From the NCBI GenBank assembly GCA_033439765.1, contig JAULSN010000001.1, positions 6,324,001-6,388,000 of the forward strand: a stretch of 64,000 bases of DNA, read 5' to 3'. The DNA comes from Lasiosphaeria ovina. Its lineage: Eukaryota; Ascomycota; Sordariomycetes; Sordariales; Lasiosphaeriaceae. The first letter of the stretch is position 1. Every line of letters starts with the position of its first letter. Shown piece by piece: positions 22,821 to 34,381 of this stretch. The notes under the pieces were generated by a model. That model was not told where the DNA came from. It saw nothing but the letters and a program-made list of their open reading frames with translations, and did no database searches. Position numbers and translations under genes: made by a program.

Positions 22821-24115
22821 AATATAGATCGCTAGCTAAAGTTAAGTACCTTATTAGTATAGTAAGTTGCCTACTACTCTTTAAGTAGTATATATATTTC
22901 CTTTAGATACTTCAGTATAGCCGTTTGGCCGGAAAATACGGCTTTCATCATCTCCCAAGCCCGGTTAAAGCCATCGAGGGTAGGCGAGTATATTATATAC
23001 TCCCAAAGGAGGTACATTCCGGCCTTTATATAGGGGACCTCGACTGGCAAAGCACCAAGCCTGGGCTATTGGCCATCCTGCACTCGTCTTGTACGGTAAA
23101 TAACCTGGTTTTCTTCCTCATCTTCATCGTTATCTTCTTCGCTATTTTCCTCTCTCTATTACCCGCCTTATGCCTGTACCCGGGCAACCTCTTTTACAAC
23201 GGCCGTATTCCATTTCTTCTTAAAATAAAGGACTATATTCTTATTAATATAGAAGATATAAAGTTGAGGGTAAGCGTTAGGGAAAATACGTATAATTATA
23301 TTCCTCATCGTAGCTTCGAAGTCGGTAATTATAACCTTCGGAGGTAGTACGCCGATTACCTCGCGATACTCGTTAACCCGGTCTATCACCCAATCGAAGC
23401 CATCGTCACGTTCGTTATCGATCAAACCGAAGGCATAACTAACTACCTTACCCAGGTTATTCTTAATAACTACCTAGAAGAGAGCCAGGCCCTTGTTATT
23501 CGTTTTGTATGTATTATTATATAATTATACCTAAGGGAAGCGTTTCTACTACTCCTCATACTACTTAGGAGCCCAAAAAAGCCCGCGTGGTTTATCGGGA
23601 TTTTCGGTAGACTAACGAACTTTGTAGTATATGCCGGTATCGTTAAGCAACTTCTTCGTAACTTGGAATGGCGTATATCCTTTTCGAGCTAGCTTTCGGA
23701 GACGAAAATGGCACTTTCGTAGCTAACTACGTATGAAAATGAGGTCCGGGAAGGCCTTACGCAAGTCCTTTATAATCTCCCTATTGGGGATTACTGGGCG
23801 GTCAGTGTATGTAGCGATGACTGCTTTATACTTAGGACCGAAGATGACTTTGGACCTTAGGAGGTTGAAGTCGCGGTCAGTCGGGGGGTGACCTGTATAC
23901 TCTATATACCCGGGAAGAAGCTCGAAGGTCCATTTCCTATCGTTATAAATAAGGGCTTTGGCTACGGCCTGCTAACCGCAGCCTCTATATTCGGTAGTAG
24001 TATTGTTGGTTATGGCCCTGGACTTCGCAACTCTTCCACGTTAGTAGCCAAAATCGACCCTCGTTGCGCCGAAGTCCTTGAGATAGTTATTGCTTCGTAG
24101 TTTAGCTATGTTGAA
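22821..24115 (-). pseudogene. MULE transposase core of M1, RIP-damaged
   Basis: The best-preserved piece is the minus-strand frame 23425-23168. It reads PKVIITDFEATMRNII followed by YIFYINKNIVLYFKKKW, which fits the MULE catalytic block: a D in the strand, then the W/H-x-x-KN motif. Stops are frequent on either side. The N-terminal part of the same frame lies at 25970-26153, beyond B5. Confidence 0.75.
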
Positions 24116-24126
24116 GGTCGTAGAAG

Positions 24127-25958
24127 AATATAGAAACACGAAGACTCGTATTTGGTTCAAAATAGTACCAAAATCGACGAAAGCGACATTAATCAATTGC
24201 CCTCGACTAGCTCTTAACGTATACGCAATGGCTGTACCGCGCGGCCAGTTGCGCGGGCGTATAGAGGGTCGAAAAGCAAAGCAATTGGGCCCAAAGACCG
24301 ACGATGAAGATTCTTCAGACGACCTGCCGGACCCACCGCAGATCACGAGACTTCCCGACCTTCCCGAAAGCCCCACCTTAACCCAATGGGCTAGAATCAG
24401 CCAAGCAAAAGCCACCAAAAAAGCCACCCAAAAAGCCACCCAAAAATCCACCACCCACAAAGCCAACCCGGCAGCCAAAGCCACAGTCACAGCCACGGCC
24501 ATAGCTATAGCCACCCACCCCGCAGCCAACCAAACAGCCACTAACCCCGGAGCCAACCACGCAGCCACCAACCACGCAGCCAACCACGCAGCCACCAACC
24601 ACGCAGCCACCCACACAGCTACCTATATAGCTAGCTATATAGGGAACCGCTTGAAGAAGAACCCCCTCGAGGCAAAAAGCCCCTACGAAAAAGATACCAA
24701 AATTAAAGATATTATTCCAAAGGACCTATAGGAAGATATGGCTATAATATGGCCATATCTACCATTTGGCTAGCTCATGGAATGGAACTACGAAGGAAAA
24801 GAAGATATATATCCCTATAATACTATAAAGGTCCTTTTCAACTGTATGAAGTATATGGCTCTCGGGGTATAGGCTCTCCGAGTACGAGCCTTCGAAAAGC
24901 AGGCTCCCAAGCCCGCCACACAGCCAGCCACAGCCACAAAGATAGCCACGCAGCCAGCCACGCAGCCAGCCACGCAGCCAGCCACGCAGCCAGCCACGCA
25001 GCCGGCCACACAGCCGGCCACACAGCCAGCCACGCAGCCAGCCACGCAGCCGGCCACACAGCCAGCCACGCAGCCAGCCACGCAGCCGGCCACCCAGCCA
25101 GCCACCCAGCCAGCCACGCAACCGGCCACACAGCCAGCCACGCAGCCAGCCACACAGCCAGCCACCCAGCCAGCCACGCAACCGGCCACACAGCCAGCCA
25201 CACAGCCAGCTATATAGCCAGCCATACCTACTGGAAAACCCAGATCAGGGGTAATACAGTGCTACCGATGCTTTGGCTTCGGCCATATCGCTAGCACTTG
25301 TACTAGACCCCAGATCTGTGGCTTCTATAGTAAGCCAGGTCACCTCTTAACGTAGTGCCAGGAAAAAGCAATAAAAAAGCCGCCTAGTTGTATCAACTGT
25401 AGTGGACTATACCAAGCCTGGGCCTTGAAGTACCCCCAAAGGCCTCCCTCAAGCCCGGAACCAGGCCCGGAACCAGGCCTAAAACCAGGCCCACAACGCT
25501 TTCAAGCCGCATCCTCGCCTCGGCAGCGGCCTACCTACGCCGAGGTTGCTAGTAGGCAGCCAATTCGCAAGCCAGCCGGCCAACCAGCCAGTTAACCAGC
25601 CCGCCAGGTAGCCCGCCAACCAGTCCGCCAGCTACGCGAGGATTCCCTAGCTACTATCTTGTAGTTAGTTTTAAAACTACTATAAAATAAATAGCTTAGC
25701 TTGATTACCCTCCCTCTCCTTTCCTCTTTTACCTTCCTTTTAGGTATATGATACCTTACCCGCTTTGACTTGAAAAACGTATACGGAATAAGAACCTTAC
25801 TTTGTATAGGACTTTGGCTAGGATTTTCTACGTCTAGTATGCCCTATTAGATTAGTCTTTCCTTATAACTTTCTAGATAGCCGTCTATAGCTTAAATAGG
25901 CCGCGTTATAGCCCTACGGGCTGCATACGCGTAATGAGAGAAAAAAAAAAAAAAAAAA
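24127..25958 (+). mobile_element. Gag-only retroelement copy B5 (RIP-damaged, 11-bp target duplication)
   Basis: GGTCGTAGAAG at 24116-24126 and GGTCGCAGAAG at 25959-25969 flank it, identical except for one C/T change. The N-terminal half is still open to 24731; later CAG and TGG codons are TAG. The ATQP repeat is expanded. The tail is the second subtype and ends in poly(A). It splits the MULE M1 transposase. Confidence 0.85.
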
Positions 25959-26153
25959 GGTCGCAGAAGCGGCGAATTCGCTCAAATCATCGATAAGATT
26001 ATCGAGGGTGTTATATTTGGTATTGAAAAGCTTATGGCCGGGCGGTGGGTTCGAGAGCGGTGGTGGCGGCGGCGCATCGGGCGCATCGTCATCGGGCGCA
26101 TCGCTAAGATCGCCAAAGTCGCTCAGATCGCTTAGATCTTCAAGGGCGGCCAT
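25959..26153 (-). pseudogene. MULE M1 transposase N-terminus
   Basis: The frame starts at 26153 with MAALEDLSDLSDFGDLSD and a Pro-rich stretch, then runs into the poly(A) of B5. It aligns in position with the start of M2 at 50717 (MAARDPPAVFDDPF). It is GC-rich and has no RIP stops, unlike the rest of the gene. Confidence 0.6.
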
Positions 26154-26449
26154 TTCTAATCGCTAATTAGTACTACGCAGCGAAGTAATCGATAAAGAAA
26201 TAAAGCTATACCGATATATCGATTGAATATAGTACCGACGATATATTAGTAGTTGTATAAGGTAGGTAAGTAGGTTATAGAAGGTCGGTTACGTTATAGC
26301 AAAAAAGTAGTAAATTTTATAAAAAGTAGTAAATTACTAGGCGGTAGAATCCTGGATATACCGGCGGGCGGGGGATATAGTTAGGGTTAGGGTTATATAT
26401 AGTAGACTATGGTAACTAGGGACGTTCTTACGGTTATAGGAGACTCGCT

Positions 26450-27504
26450 CATAAATATAGAGGGCCTATAGGTGCCCCCCCCGTAAATAAGGCTTATAAA
26501 GACCTTCAAACGTAATATATAAGAGATGGGTAACTTCAAATACCTAAAGGATATAGCTACGGCTACGGCTACGGCTATAAATACGGCTACGGCTACGACT
26601 ACGGCTACGGCTACGGCTACGGCTATAGCTACGGCTACGGCTACGGCCAAACCATCGGCTACGGCTATAGCTACGCCGATAGCTACGCTTATAGCTACGG
26701 CTACGGCTACGGCTACGACCAAACCTACGGCTATAACCAAACCTACGGCTACGCCTAAGGCTACGCCTGTGGCTACGCCTATGGCTACGCCTATAGCCAC
26801 GCCGATGGCTACGCCGATGGCTACGCCAATGGCTACGCCGATGGCTACGCCGATGGCTACGCCGATGGCTACGCCGATGGCTACACTAATGGCTACGCCT
26901 AAGACTACGCCTAAGGCTACGGCTACAACTAAGGAAGATATAGAAGACCTACAGCCCCCCCGGGAGCCTAGGGAGCCCTATATCCCCTTAACGGAGGCTA
27001 GTAATACTAGTACTCGCTACGAAAGTAGCACCCCTATAAGCGGTATTACGACCCAAGAAGAGAGGTAGTCCGGCTTATATAGCTCCGGGGGCACTATAGA
27101 AGGAGGTGCTAGCCCCGGAGGTATAGGCTTAGTAAATCTGGCTACAGGCCTATAATCTACGGATTTAGACCCCCCAGAAGGACTAGTAGGGCCCAAGTCG
27201 AAAGACCGTGGCCCTCGACCTAGTATTCAACCTACCAACTCTTCAAGGGAGTCTACTACTATAGAAGGCCCTGTGGAAGGCCCCGTTGGCCCTACTCCCC
27301 CGTAGAAGCAACCCCTACCCCCCCCCCCCCCCCCCCAAGCATAATAACGAACCCCCGGAAGGTAGGTAGTATAATAGCCACGGCTAAAGAAGAAAAAGCC
27401 CAGGCCCAAGCACTACTATAACGAGCGTTATACCTCGTAAAAGAAGCCAATATACTACTACCGAGATATAGTAGTATAGTAGAAAGCCTAGAGTAAGCCA
27501 TAGC
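26450..27504 (+). pseudogene. LINE ORF1 fragment (right of M1)
   Basis: It continues the L1-type ORF1 from the M1 insertion site. From 26526 the frame gives MGNFKYLKD, then long (AT)n and (MATP)n repeats, and DIEDLQPPREPREPYIPL, with a RIP-type stop at about 27068. A C17 tract lies at about 27318. The copy ends at 27504 at the poly(T) of LINE L3. Confidence 0.8.
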
Positions 27505-29985
27505 TTTTTTTTTTTTTCTCTCATTACGCGTATGCAGCCCGTAGGGCTATAACGCGGCCTATTTAAGCTATAAATAGCTATTTAGAAAGTTATAAGGAAA
27601 GACTAATCTAATAGGGCATACTAGACGTAGAAATCCTAGCCAAAGTCCTATACAAAGTAAGGTTCTTATTCCATATACGTTTTTCAAGTCAAAGCGGGTA
27701 AGGTATTATATACCTAGGGGGTAGACTAAGGAAAATAAAGGAAAATAAAGGAACAATAAAATATAAACATAGGAAAAAGGTTCAAAGATCGTTTATAGCC
27801 GGGTTTTCCTCGCTCCATCTCGCTATACAGATTCCTATACTACTCAGGTAGCCCCCTAAGGCCTGTCTTCCCTTCGTAGTATAATACAGGGTCTATAAAG
27901 TAGGTAGGAGGCCCTATAAGGCCTTTTTCAATACTTTCCTCTCTTCCCTATACCGCTTGTAGTATAGTAAGAGGTGTGTAGGTATCTCTCTTTATATATA
28001 TTCTACTCCCCTATACTCACTTAATTCGATTTTTCCAATCTTCGCCAGGTAGGTAGCTAAAAACCCTATCCCGGTCTTCAGCTAGGTATAGGCTGATTGG
28101 TTCGGCCTTGGTAGGTTCGGTATAGATGGTTTTGTACTGTAGGTTGTCAGGCCCTGTGCAACCCTTCTATAGTGAGTGCCTAAGCCTTTTAGCCGTAGAC
28201 CTATAGCCTCCCTCTCTTCTTCGGCTCTCTAGTCGGCTTTCCATGCCTCCTTTATAGCCTTTTTTGCTTACCTTCGTAGGTAGGCCATAGATACGTAATA
28301 GCTTGTTTCTCTACTACTTTCTAGGCCTCTTTTAGCTAGGGTATCGGCAATTTCGTTGCCTTCGATGCCTACGTGGCTAGGGCACTAGTGTATTTGAACT
28401 TGGTGGCCTTTCTTCCAGAGTAGGTTAATAAGGCTATTAGCTTCCTGTGCGTGGTAGCTATAGCCCTGTAGCCTATATATTGCAGCCTGGCTGTCGACGA
28501 AGATATAAAAGGTTACTTTCTTTTGCCTCTGCCTCTGCCTCTGTATTTTCTGGGCCAGTTCTAGGGCCAGTTCTAGGGCCCGTACTATAGCTATAACTTC
28601 GGCATCGGCTACTTCTATGGCAGGGCCTAGATTCCAGTATCCTATTTTTATAGAGGCCAAATTTGCACTTAGCCTATATACTATAGCCGAATTCGTTAGC
28701 CTACCTTATATTGTGCCTTATGAGCCATCTATATAGAAGGCTACTTTGGTAGCGTACGTAGCCGGTGCTAGGTATGGTTTTATAGCTTTAAATAGCTGAA
28801 GGTGCTCCTTTTTTACTTCTTTTTTTCCACTAATAGATATATGGATTTCAGCCTTAGTAGGTTCGGCCCACGGTGCTTCCCAATATACTAGGGGTCTCTC
28901 TATATTCCAGTTATCCTTTACTAGCCTATTTAGCCTATTAATAAGGCTTAGAAGCTATATAGAGGGCTGTAGGCTAGGGATTAGGGCTAGGTCGTCCCCG
29001 CTACCTAGTTCATCCTATACTTCGTTATATAGGGCTTGTTTTACTAGATAGTCCTTCTAGAATAGTAGTATTCTTAGGCTATAGTTATTGCAGGCCTTTT
29101 CGAATCTTACTTCTGGTGGTGGTATTGCTGCCTCTATTTCTAACGCCTTATACGGGGATTCTTTGAAGGCCCCTAGTATTTGCTTAGTAGCTAGGTTTTG
29201 AAGCCGTTGGTATAGTTTGACTAGATGACCTTGGCCTCGGCCTTTGGCCTGGCCTTTCCACCAGAGCTGTATGCCGAAGTCCGCTACCGAGGTTACGCAG
29301 GCTATATATAGTTGACGTAGGGCCCTCAACGATAGGCCTTTTTGTATTGAGCCTAGTCGTTACATACCGTAGTATATAGCCGTAGCCGCGTTTACCTTCT
29401 TAGTAACGTGGTCTTTGAAGTTGAGCTTGTAATCGAAGTGGATCCCCAGCCACTTGACTACTTCCTTAGGCTTGAACTCTAAGCCTCCAATAGTAATAGG
29501 GTCAACTATTGGCTTCCTTTTTATATGGAAGTGGATTAATTCGGTCTTTACCGAGTCAAATTCAACGGCCTTCTTTTCCGCTTGGTTGAACAACTGGGCT
29601 ACTATAGCTTCTAGTAGTATACAGTTCCTTCTAGCTGATCTAGATGATACTGAAATACTAAAGTCGTCTATATAGGACAGCTGGAGACCCCTTTCGGCTA
29701 TTATATTCCCTGCGTAAAGTAGGAATAATATAGGCGAAATAGGTGACCCTTACGGTATACCGGTATTGACTGGCCTTATTAGCTGGGCCTGGCCTTTAAA
29801 CGCTAGTTGAATTTTCCTATGGCTATAAAACGACTCTACCCAGTTGATAAGGGCCTTAGGTAGGTCTAGTATATATAGTACGTCTAGTAGCCTATCCTTT
29901 AATACGTGGTCGAATGCACCCTTAATATCGAGGAAAACCGTAGACGTAATATAGCCTTTTCTTTACTATTGGACGTAGTATTGTA
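27505..29985 (-). mobile_element. LINE copy L3, 5'-truncated and RIP-damaged
   Basis: It starts with the poly(T) and second-subtype tail, then the RNase H region (frame 28660-28385 with IFVDSQAAIYRL) and the thumb/linker (29329-29057, 29593-29360 with KWLGIHFDYKLNFKDH). It stops inside the reverse transcriptase palm at about 29985, at TTGTA. ORF1 and the endonuclease are missing. Stops are mostly TAG for CAG. Confidence 0.85.
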
Positions 29986-31480
29986 CGACGTTTATATAGC
30001 TTACTATATAGAATCGGAGAACGATAAAGAATACTAGTTTAAGGCTTATACCTTAGAGGAGGAGTAAGACCTACTATTCGGTACTATTATCGATGGTCTA
30101 GGTAAAGTTTAGTACGGTAGTAAGATATACGTATATCCTAACGATTAGTTAGAGTTAATCTAGGAGTAATATAACGCTAAACTTAACGGATATCTCGGAT
30201 AAGCCAAGATACTCGTAAGAATCTAATAATAGTACGACTTCCTTAATATTAGAGCTAAGGTAAAGGAGGTACTAGTAGAATATAAGGAGTACTATAAGAG
30301 TAAGGTAAAACGGTATATACTATACGGACTCTTAGAACTACTTCTAGTCGTAGAAGATCTATTCGCTTTAATTATAATAGACTTTATTATAAAGCTACTA
30401 CTATTAATAAACCCGGTTACGGACGTAATTTATAACGCGGTATAGGTAATAATAGACCGATTTACGAAGTACTCGTACTTTATCCCGTTTAAAGAGACTT
30501 AGGACGCTACGAAGTTCGTTAAGGTCTTTTAGAAATATATCGGATTATATTACGGATAGCTAAAGGAGATTATTTCGGACCGAAATAAGCTTTTTATATC
30601 GAAGTTCTAGAAAAGTCTTATGGAAGAAATAATAACGAGAGGTAAGCCCTCTATATTATACTATTTATAGATAGATAGTTAGACGGAACGGCTTAACTAG
30701 ATTATAGAGACGTACCTTAGGATCTACGTTAACTTTAAATAAGATAACTAGGTCGACCTCTTACTAAGCGCGTAGTTTAGCTATAATATAGCGGTTCTAG
30801 AAGCTACTAGAACTACCCTTTTCTTTAACCTCTTTAAGTACGATATGGATCTTAGGTAGGGACTACCTACGGAAGTACTAAGCGTACCCCGTACTCGAGT
30901 AATTATAGATCGGATTAAGGAGCTATACGCCTATCTATAGAGTAAATTAGAGTAAGTATACTAGTATATAAAGACGTACTACGATAAATATAGGCTCGAG
31001 GGACCTCGCCTAGAGGAGGGGGATAAGGTTTTTCTTTCGACTAAATTTTTAACGATAAAACGGCTAAGTAAGAAGCTAGACTTTAAGAGGATTGGACCGT
31101 TCAAGATTAAGAAGAAGATCGCGATATCCAACTACGTACTATCCTTACCTAGTACGATAAAGCTAAGGATAAATGTCTTTTATATTTTACTTTTGGAACT
31201 AGCGCCGAAGAACGTACGGCTAGCTTAGGATATCGAAGTCGAGGACTTCGAGGAAGAGTATAATATTAAGTAGGTTTTGGATTCTCGAATCGCAAAAGGA
31301 GAGCTCTAATACCTAATTAAATAGCTCGATTATAGGAATAAGGAGAACTCGTAGGAATTAGTTTTATTTCTAAGCTACCTAGAGAAGATCTAAGAATTCT
31401 ACTAACGAAATCCGGACCGGCCTAGGGAGCCTACTTAGGTAGTACCGAGGCGCCGGGGACGATCTAAAAAAATACAAAAA
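29986..31480 (+). pseudogene. Ty3/gypsy pol remnant: integrase and chromodomain-like end
   Basis: The plus-strand frame, broken by many RIP-type stops, carries the tail of RNase H, then an integrase core (VIIDRFTKYS-like near 30446, then EIISDR near 30569 and DGQTERLNQ-like near 30675). A chromodomain-like segment follows around 31255-31400 (QVLDSRIAKGELQYLIK). The order matches chromodomain-bearing gypsy elements. Not functional. Confidence 0.75.
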
Positions 31481-31484
31481 TAAT

Positions 31485-31615
31485 AGATTATATAGGATTC
31501 GAACTTACGACCTCGTTAAACGGATAAGATTTTTAGGGGCCTATTTCGTTCTTAGAAATAGGCCTTTATAACTAGTCTACTCGCCTAACGTCTTATACTA
31601 CTAGACTAGCGACCT
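31485..31615 (-). pseudogene. tRNA-like relic, RIP-damaged
   Basis: Read on the minus strand it begins AGGTCGC, followed by TA and a D-arm with GTC/GAC stem and TAGTCTAGTAGTA (A box). It ends with a T-loop TTCGAAT (B box) and ATAATCT. ATAATCT differs from the expected partner GCGACCT only by transitions, as RIP would give. A 10-bp hairpin (31538-31547 with 31555-31564) lies where an intron or extra arm would be. The anticodon cannot be assigned safely. Confidence 0.45.
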
Positions 31616-31719
31616 TACTTAATTATTAAGAACTACTCCGCGTAACGCGCTATATTAAGGCTTAGTCGAGGAACTCGTAGTAGGTGCCTACGGGGACTTA
31701 GTTAATTAGCGTATATCGT

Positions 31720-32216
31720 AGGTCTAGTTAAAGAAGGAAGGCGTAGGCGAAAAACCAGCCTAGAGGGAAGGATCGAGCTCGCCGAGAGAAGGGACGGAAG
31801 GAGCGAGTTACTCCTCCTCCTCGATAAGAGCGAACTCGCGCGAAAAGGCGGTCTCGGCGCGCGCTTCGAGAGCGCGTAACTAAGTCTTAAGCCGGAGGAG
31901 CTTGGAGTTAAGGCGAAGAAGCTAGGAGAAAGTCTCTTTCTTTTCGGAATTAAGGCGGCGCTTCTCGTCGAGTAGGCTACGAAGGATAACCGGATTAACG
32001 CCCGATACGTTATACTACTTAGCGCCCGAACGAAGATAATACTTGTAGAATTTGCTACGTAACGATAAGCGGTAATCGGTAAGGTGAAGGCGCTTATAAC
32101 GAGAGTAGGTAGGTATTTTGGAGCTAAAAAGATCGGTATAGTCGGTAGAGTCGATGCGGCGATCGGAGGAAGTACGCGGAGTAATTACCTTACGTTTCGA
32201 GATACGATTAGCGGAT
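31720..32216 (-). pseudogene. Antisense ORF between gypsy pol and 3' LTR, RIP-damaged
   Basis: Opposite to pol, one frame of about 165 codons stays open except for TAG/TAA codons that would each be CAG/CAA before RIP; the putative start at about 32216 is ATA for ATG. It is rich in Ser, Arg, Lys and Tyr at the N-terminal side, with SKRKVITPRTSSDRR and YRLSLRSKFYKYYLRSG. It then forms a Leu/Glu/Lys coiled-coil-like part (SLLDEKRRLNSEKKETF, RALEARAETAF). I do not recognise the family. Coding status is inferred from the stop pattern. Confidence 0.45.
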
Positions 32217-32324
32217 ATGATTACGGATAATATAGGAGGAAAAAGAAGGACCTACCGGGGTTAGCGTCTAGCTAAGGAAAGAAGCGTTAGTTATCGGGGC
32301 GCTAACCTTAGAGGAGGAGTATCG

Positions 32325-32655
32325 TATTACGGATCCCGTTATATACTAGGCAGCCTATACGTACGGGGAGGTCCGGTATAGGACCCGCCCTACCAATTAG
32401 CGTCTACCTGGCGAGGAAAGCTTGGCTGGCGCCGGGCGCGTAGTTGCCCGACTAATCAGGATATGCCTAGTAGGAGGGTATTACTTAGTACCGGGTAAGC
32501 GGTTGCCCGACTACCTAGTACTACTTAGTGCTGGGTAATACCGATACGGTAGGTATGTAAGAGCTGGGCTCTTATTAGCTACTAAAGATAGATATATACG
32601 ATGACCGTAACTACGGTCTTAGATAGAGCTTGCTTAGTTCCTCAAGTAAGTAATA
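32325..32655 (+). mobile_element. Gypsy 3' LTR, truncated by B6
   Basis: It begins TATTACGGATCCCG after the purine-rich AGAGGAGGAGT (polypurine tract). It matches the reverse complement of 54103-54535, and breaks off at the poly(T) of B6 after AAGTAAGTAAT. Confidence 0.8.
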
Positions 32656-34376
32656 TTTTTTTTCTCTTATTACGCGTATACAGCCCGTAGGGCTATGACG
32701 CGGCCTATTTAAGCTATAGACGGCTATTTAGAAAGTTATAAGGAAAGACTAATCTAATAGGGTATACTAGACGTAGAAAATCCTAGCCAAAGTCCTATAC
32801 AAAGTAAGGTTCTTATTCCGTATACGTTTTTCAAGTCAAAGCGGGTAAGGTATTATATACCTAAAAGGAGGGTAAAAGAGGAAAGGAGAGGGAGGGTAAT
32901 TAAGCTAAGCTATCTATTTTATAGTAGTTTTAAAACTAACTGCAAGATAGTAGCTAGGGAATCCTCGCGTAGCTGGCGGACTGGTTGGCGGGCTACCTGG
33001 CGGGCTGGTTGACCGGCTGGTTGGCCGGCGGGCTTACGAATTGGCTGCCTACTAGTAACCTCGGCGTAGGTAGGCCGCTGCCGAGGCGAGGATACGGCTT
33101 AAAAGCGTTATGGGCCTGGTTTTAGGCCTGGTTCCGGACCTAGTTCCGGGCTTGAGGGAGGCCTTTGGGGGCACTTCAAGGCCCAGGCTTGGTATAGTCC
33201 ACTATAGTTGATACAACTAGGCGGCTTTTTTATTACTTTTTCCTGGTACTACGTTGAGAGGTGACCTGGCTTACTATAGAAGCTATAGATCTGGGGTCCA
33301 GTATAAGTGCTAGCGATATGGCCGAAGCCAAAGCATCGGTAGTACTGTATTACCCCTGATCTAGGTTTTCCAGTAGGTAAGGCTGGCTGCGTGGTTGGCT
33401 GCGTAGCTAGCTGTGTGGCTGGCTGCGTGGCTGATTGAGTGGCTTGCTGCGTGGCTGGCTGTGTGGCTGGCTGTATGGCCGGCTGTATGGCCGGCTGCGT
33501 AGCTGGCTGCGTAGCTGGCTGCGTGGCTGGCTGCGTGGCTGGCTGCGTGGCTGGCTGTGTGGCTGGCTGCGTAGTCGGCTTAGGGGCCTGCTTTTCGAGG
33601 GCTCGTACCCGGAGGGCTTGTACCCCGAGAGCTATGTGCTTCATATAGTTGAAAAGGACCTTTATCGTATCGTAGGGATATATATCTTCTTTTCCTTCGT
33701 AGTTCTATTTCATGAGCTAGTCGAATAGTAGATATAGCCATATTATAGCCATATCTTCCTATAGGTCCTTTGGAATAATATCCTCAATTTTAGTATCTTC
33801 TTCGTAGGGGCTTTTTGCCTCGAGAGGGTTCTTCTTCAAGCGGTTCCCTATATAGCTAGCTATATAGGTAGCTGCGTGGTTGGTGGCTGCGTGGTTGGTG
33901 GCTGCGTGGTTAGTAGCTGCGTAGTTGGCTATGTGGTTGGTGGCTACGTAGTTGGCTGCGGGGTTGGTAGCTGTTTGGTTGGCTGCGGGGTGGGTGGCTG
34001 TGGCTGTGGCTGTGACTGTGGCTTTGGCTGCGGGGTTGGCTTTGTGGGTGGTGGATTTTTGGGTGGCTTTTTGGGTGGCTTTTTTGGTGGCTTTTGCTTG
34101 GCTGATTCTAGCCTATTGGGTTAAGGTGGGGCTTTCGGGAAGGTCGGGAAGTCTCGTGATCTGCGGTGGGTCCGGTAGGTCGTCTGAAGAATCTTCATCG
34201 TCGGTCTTTGGGCCCAATTGCTTTGCTTTTCGACCCTCCATGCGCCCGCGTAACTGGCCGCGCGGTACAGCCATTGTGTAGGCGTTGAGAGCTAGTCGAG
34301 GGCAATTGATTGATGTCGCTTTCGTCGATTTTGGTACTGTTTTGAACCAAATACGAGTCTTCATGTTTCTGTGTTC
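32656..34376 (-). mobile_element. Gag-only retroelement copy B6 (RIP-damaged)
   Basis: Second-subtype tail at the left, degraded ORF (piece 33644-33249 with knuckle remnants in which Cys codons became Tyr), and 5' end at about 34376. The left flank is a gypsy LTR and the right flank a LINE whose other half is next to B2. Confidence 0.8.
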
Positions 34377-34381
34377 GGCCC

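Larger units (their letters stand above)
19731..26449 (-). mobile_element. MULE DNA transposon M1, containing two nested B copies
   Basis: Terminal inverted repeats begin AGCGAGTCTCCTACAACC at 19731 and the matching complement ends at 26449. They are flanked by TATAAATATA (19721-19730) and CATAAATATA (26450-26459), a 10-bp target duplication with one C/T change. Removing B4 and B5 leaves about 3.1 kb, similar to M2. The transposase is read on the minus strand from 26153 and is heavily damaged. A (TTAGGG)2 run at about 26390 is inside it. Confidence 0.8.

Noticed and set aside
26388..26406. TTAGGG-type telomeric repeat
   Set aside because: Only about two and a half units inside MULE M1; too short to claim a telomere or fusion site.
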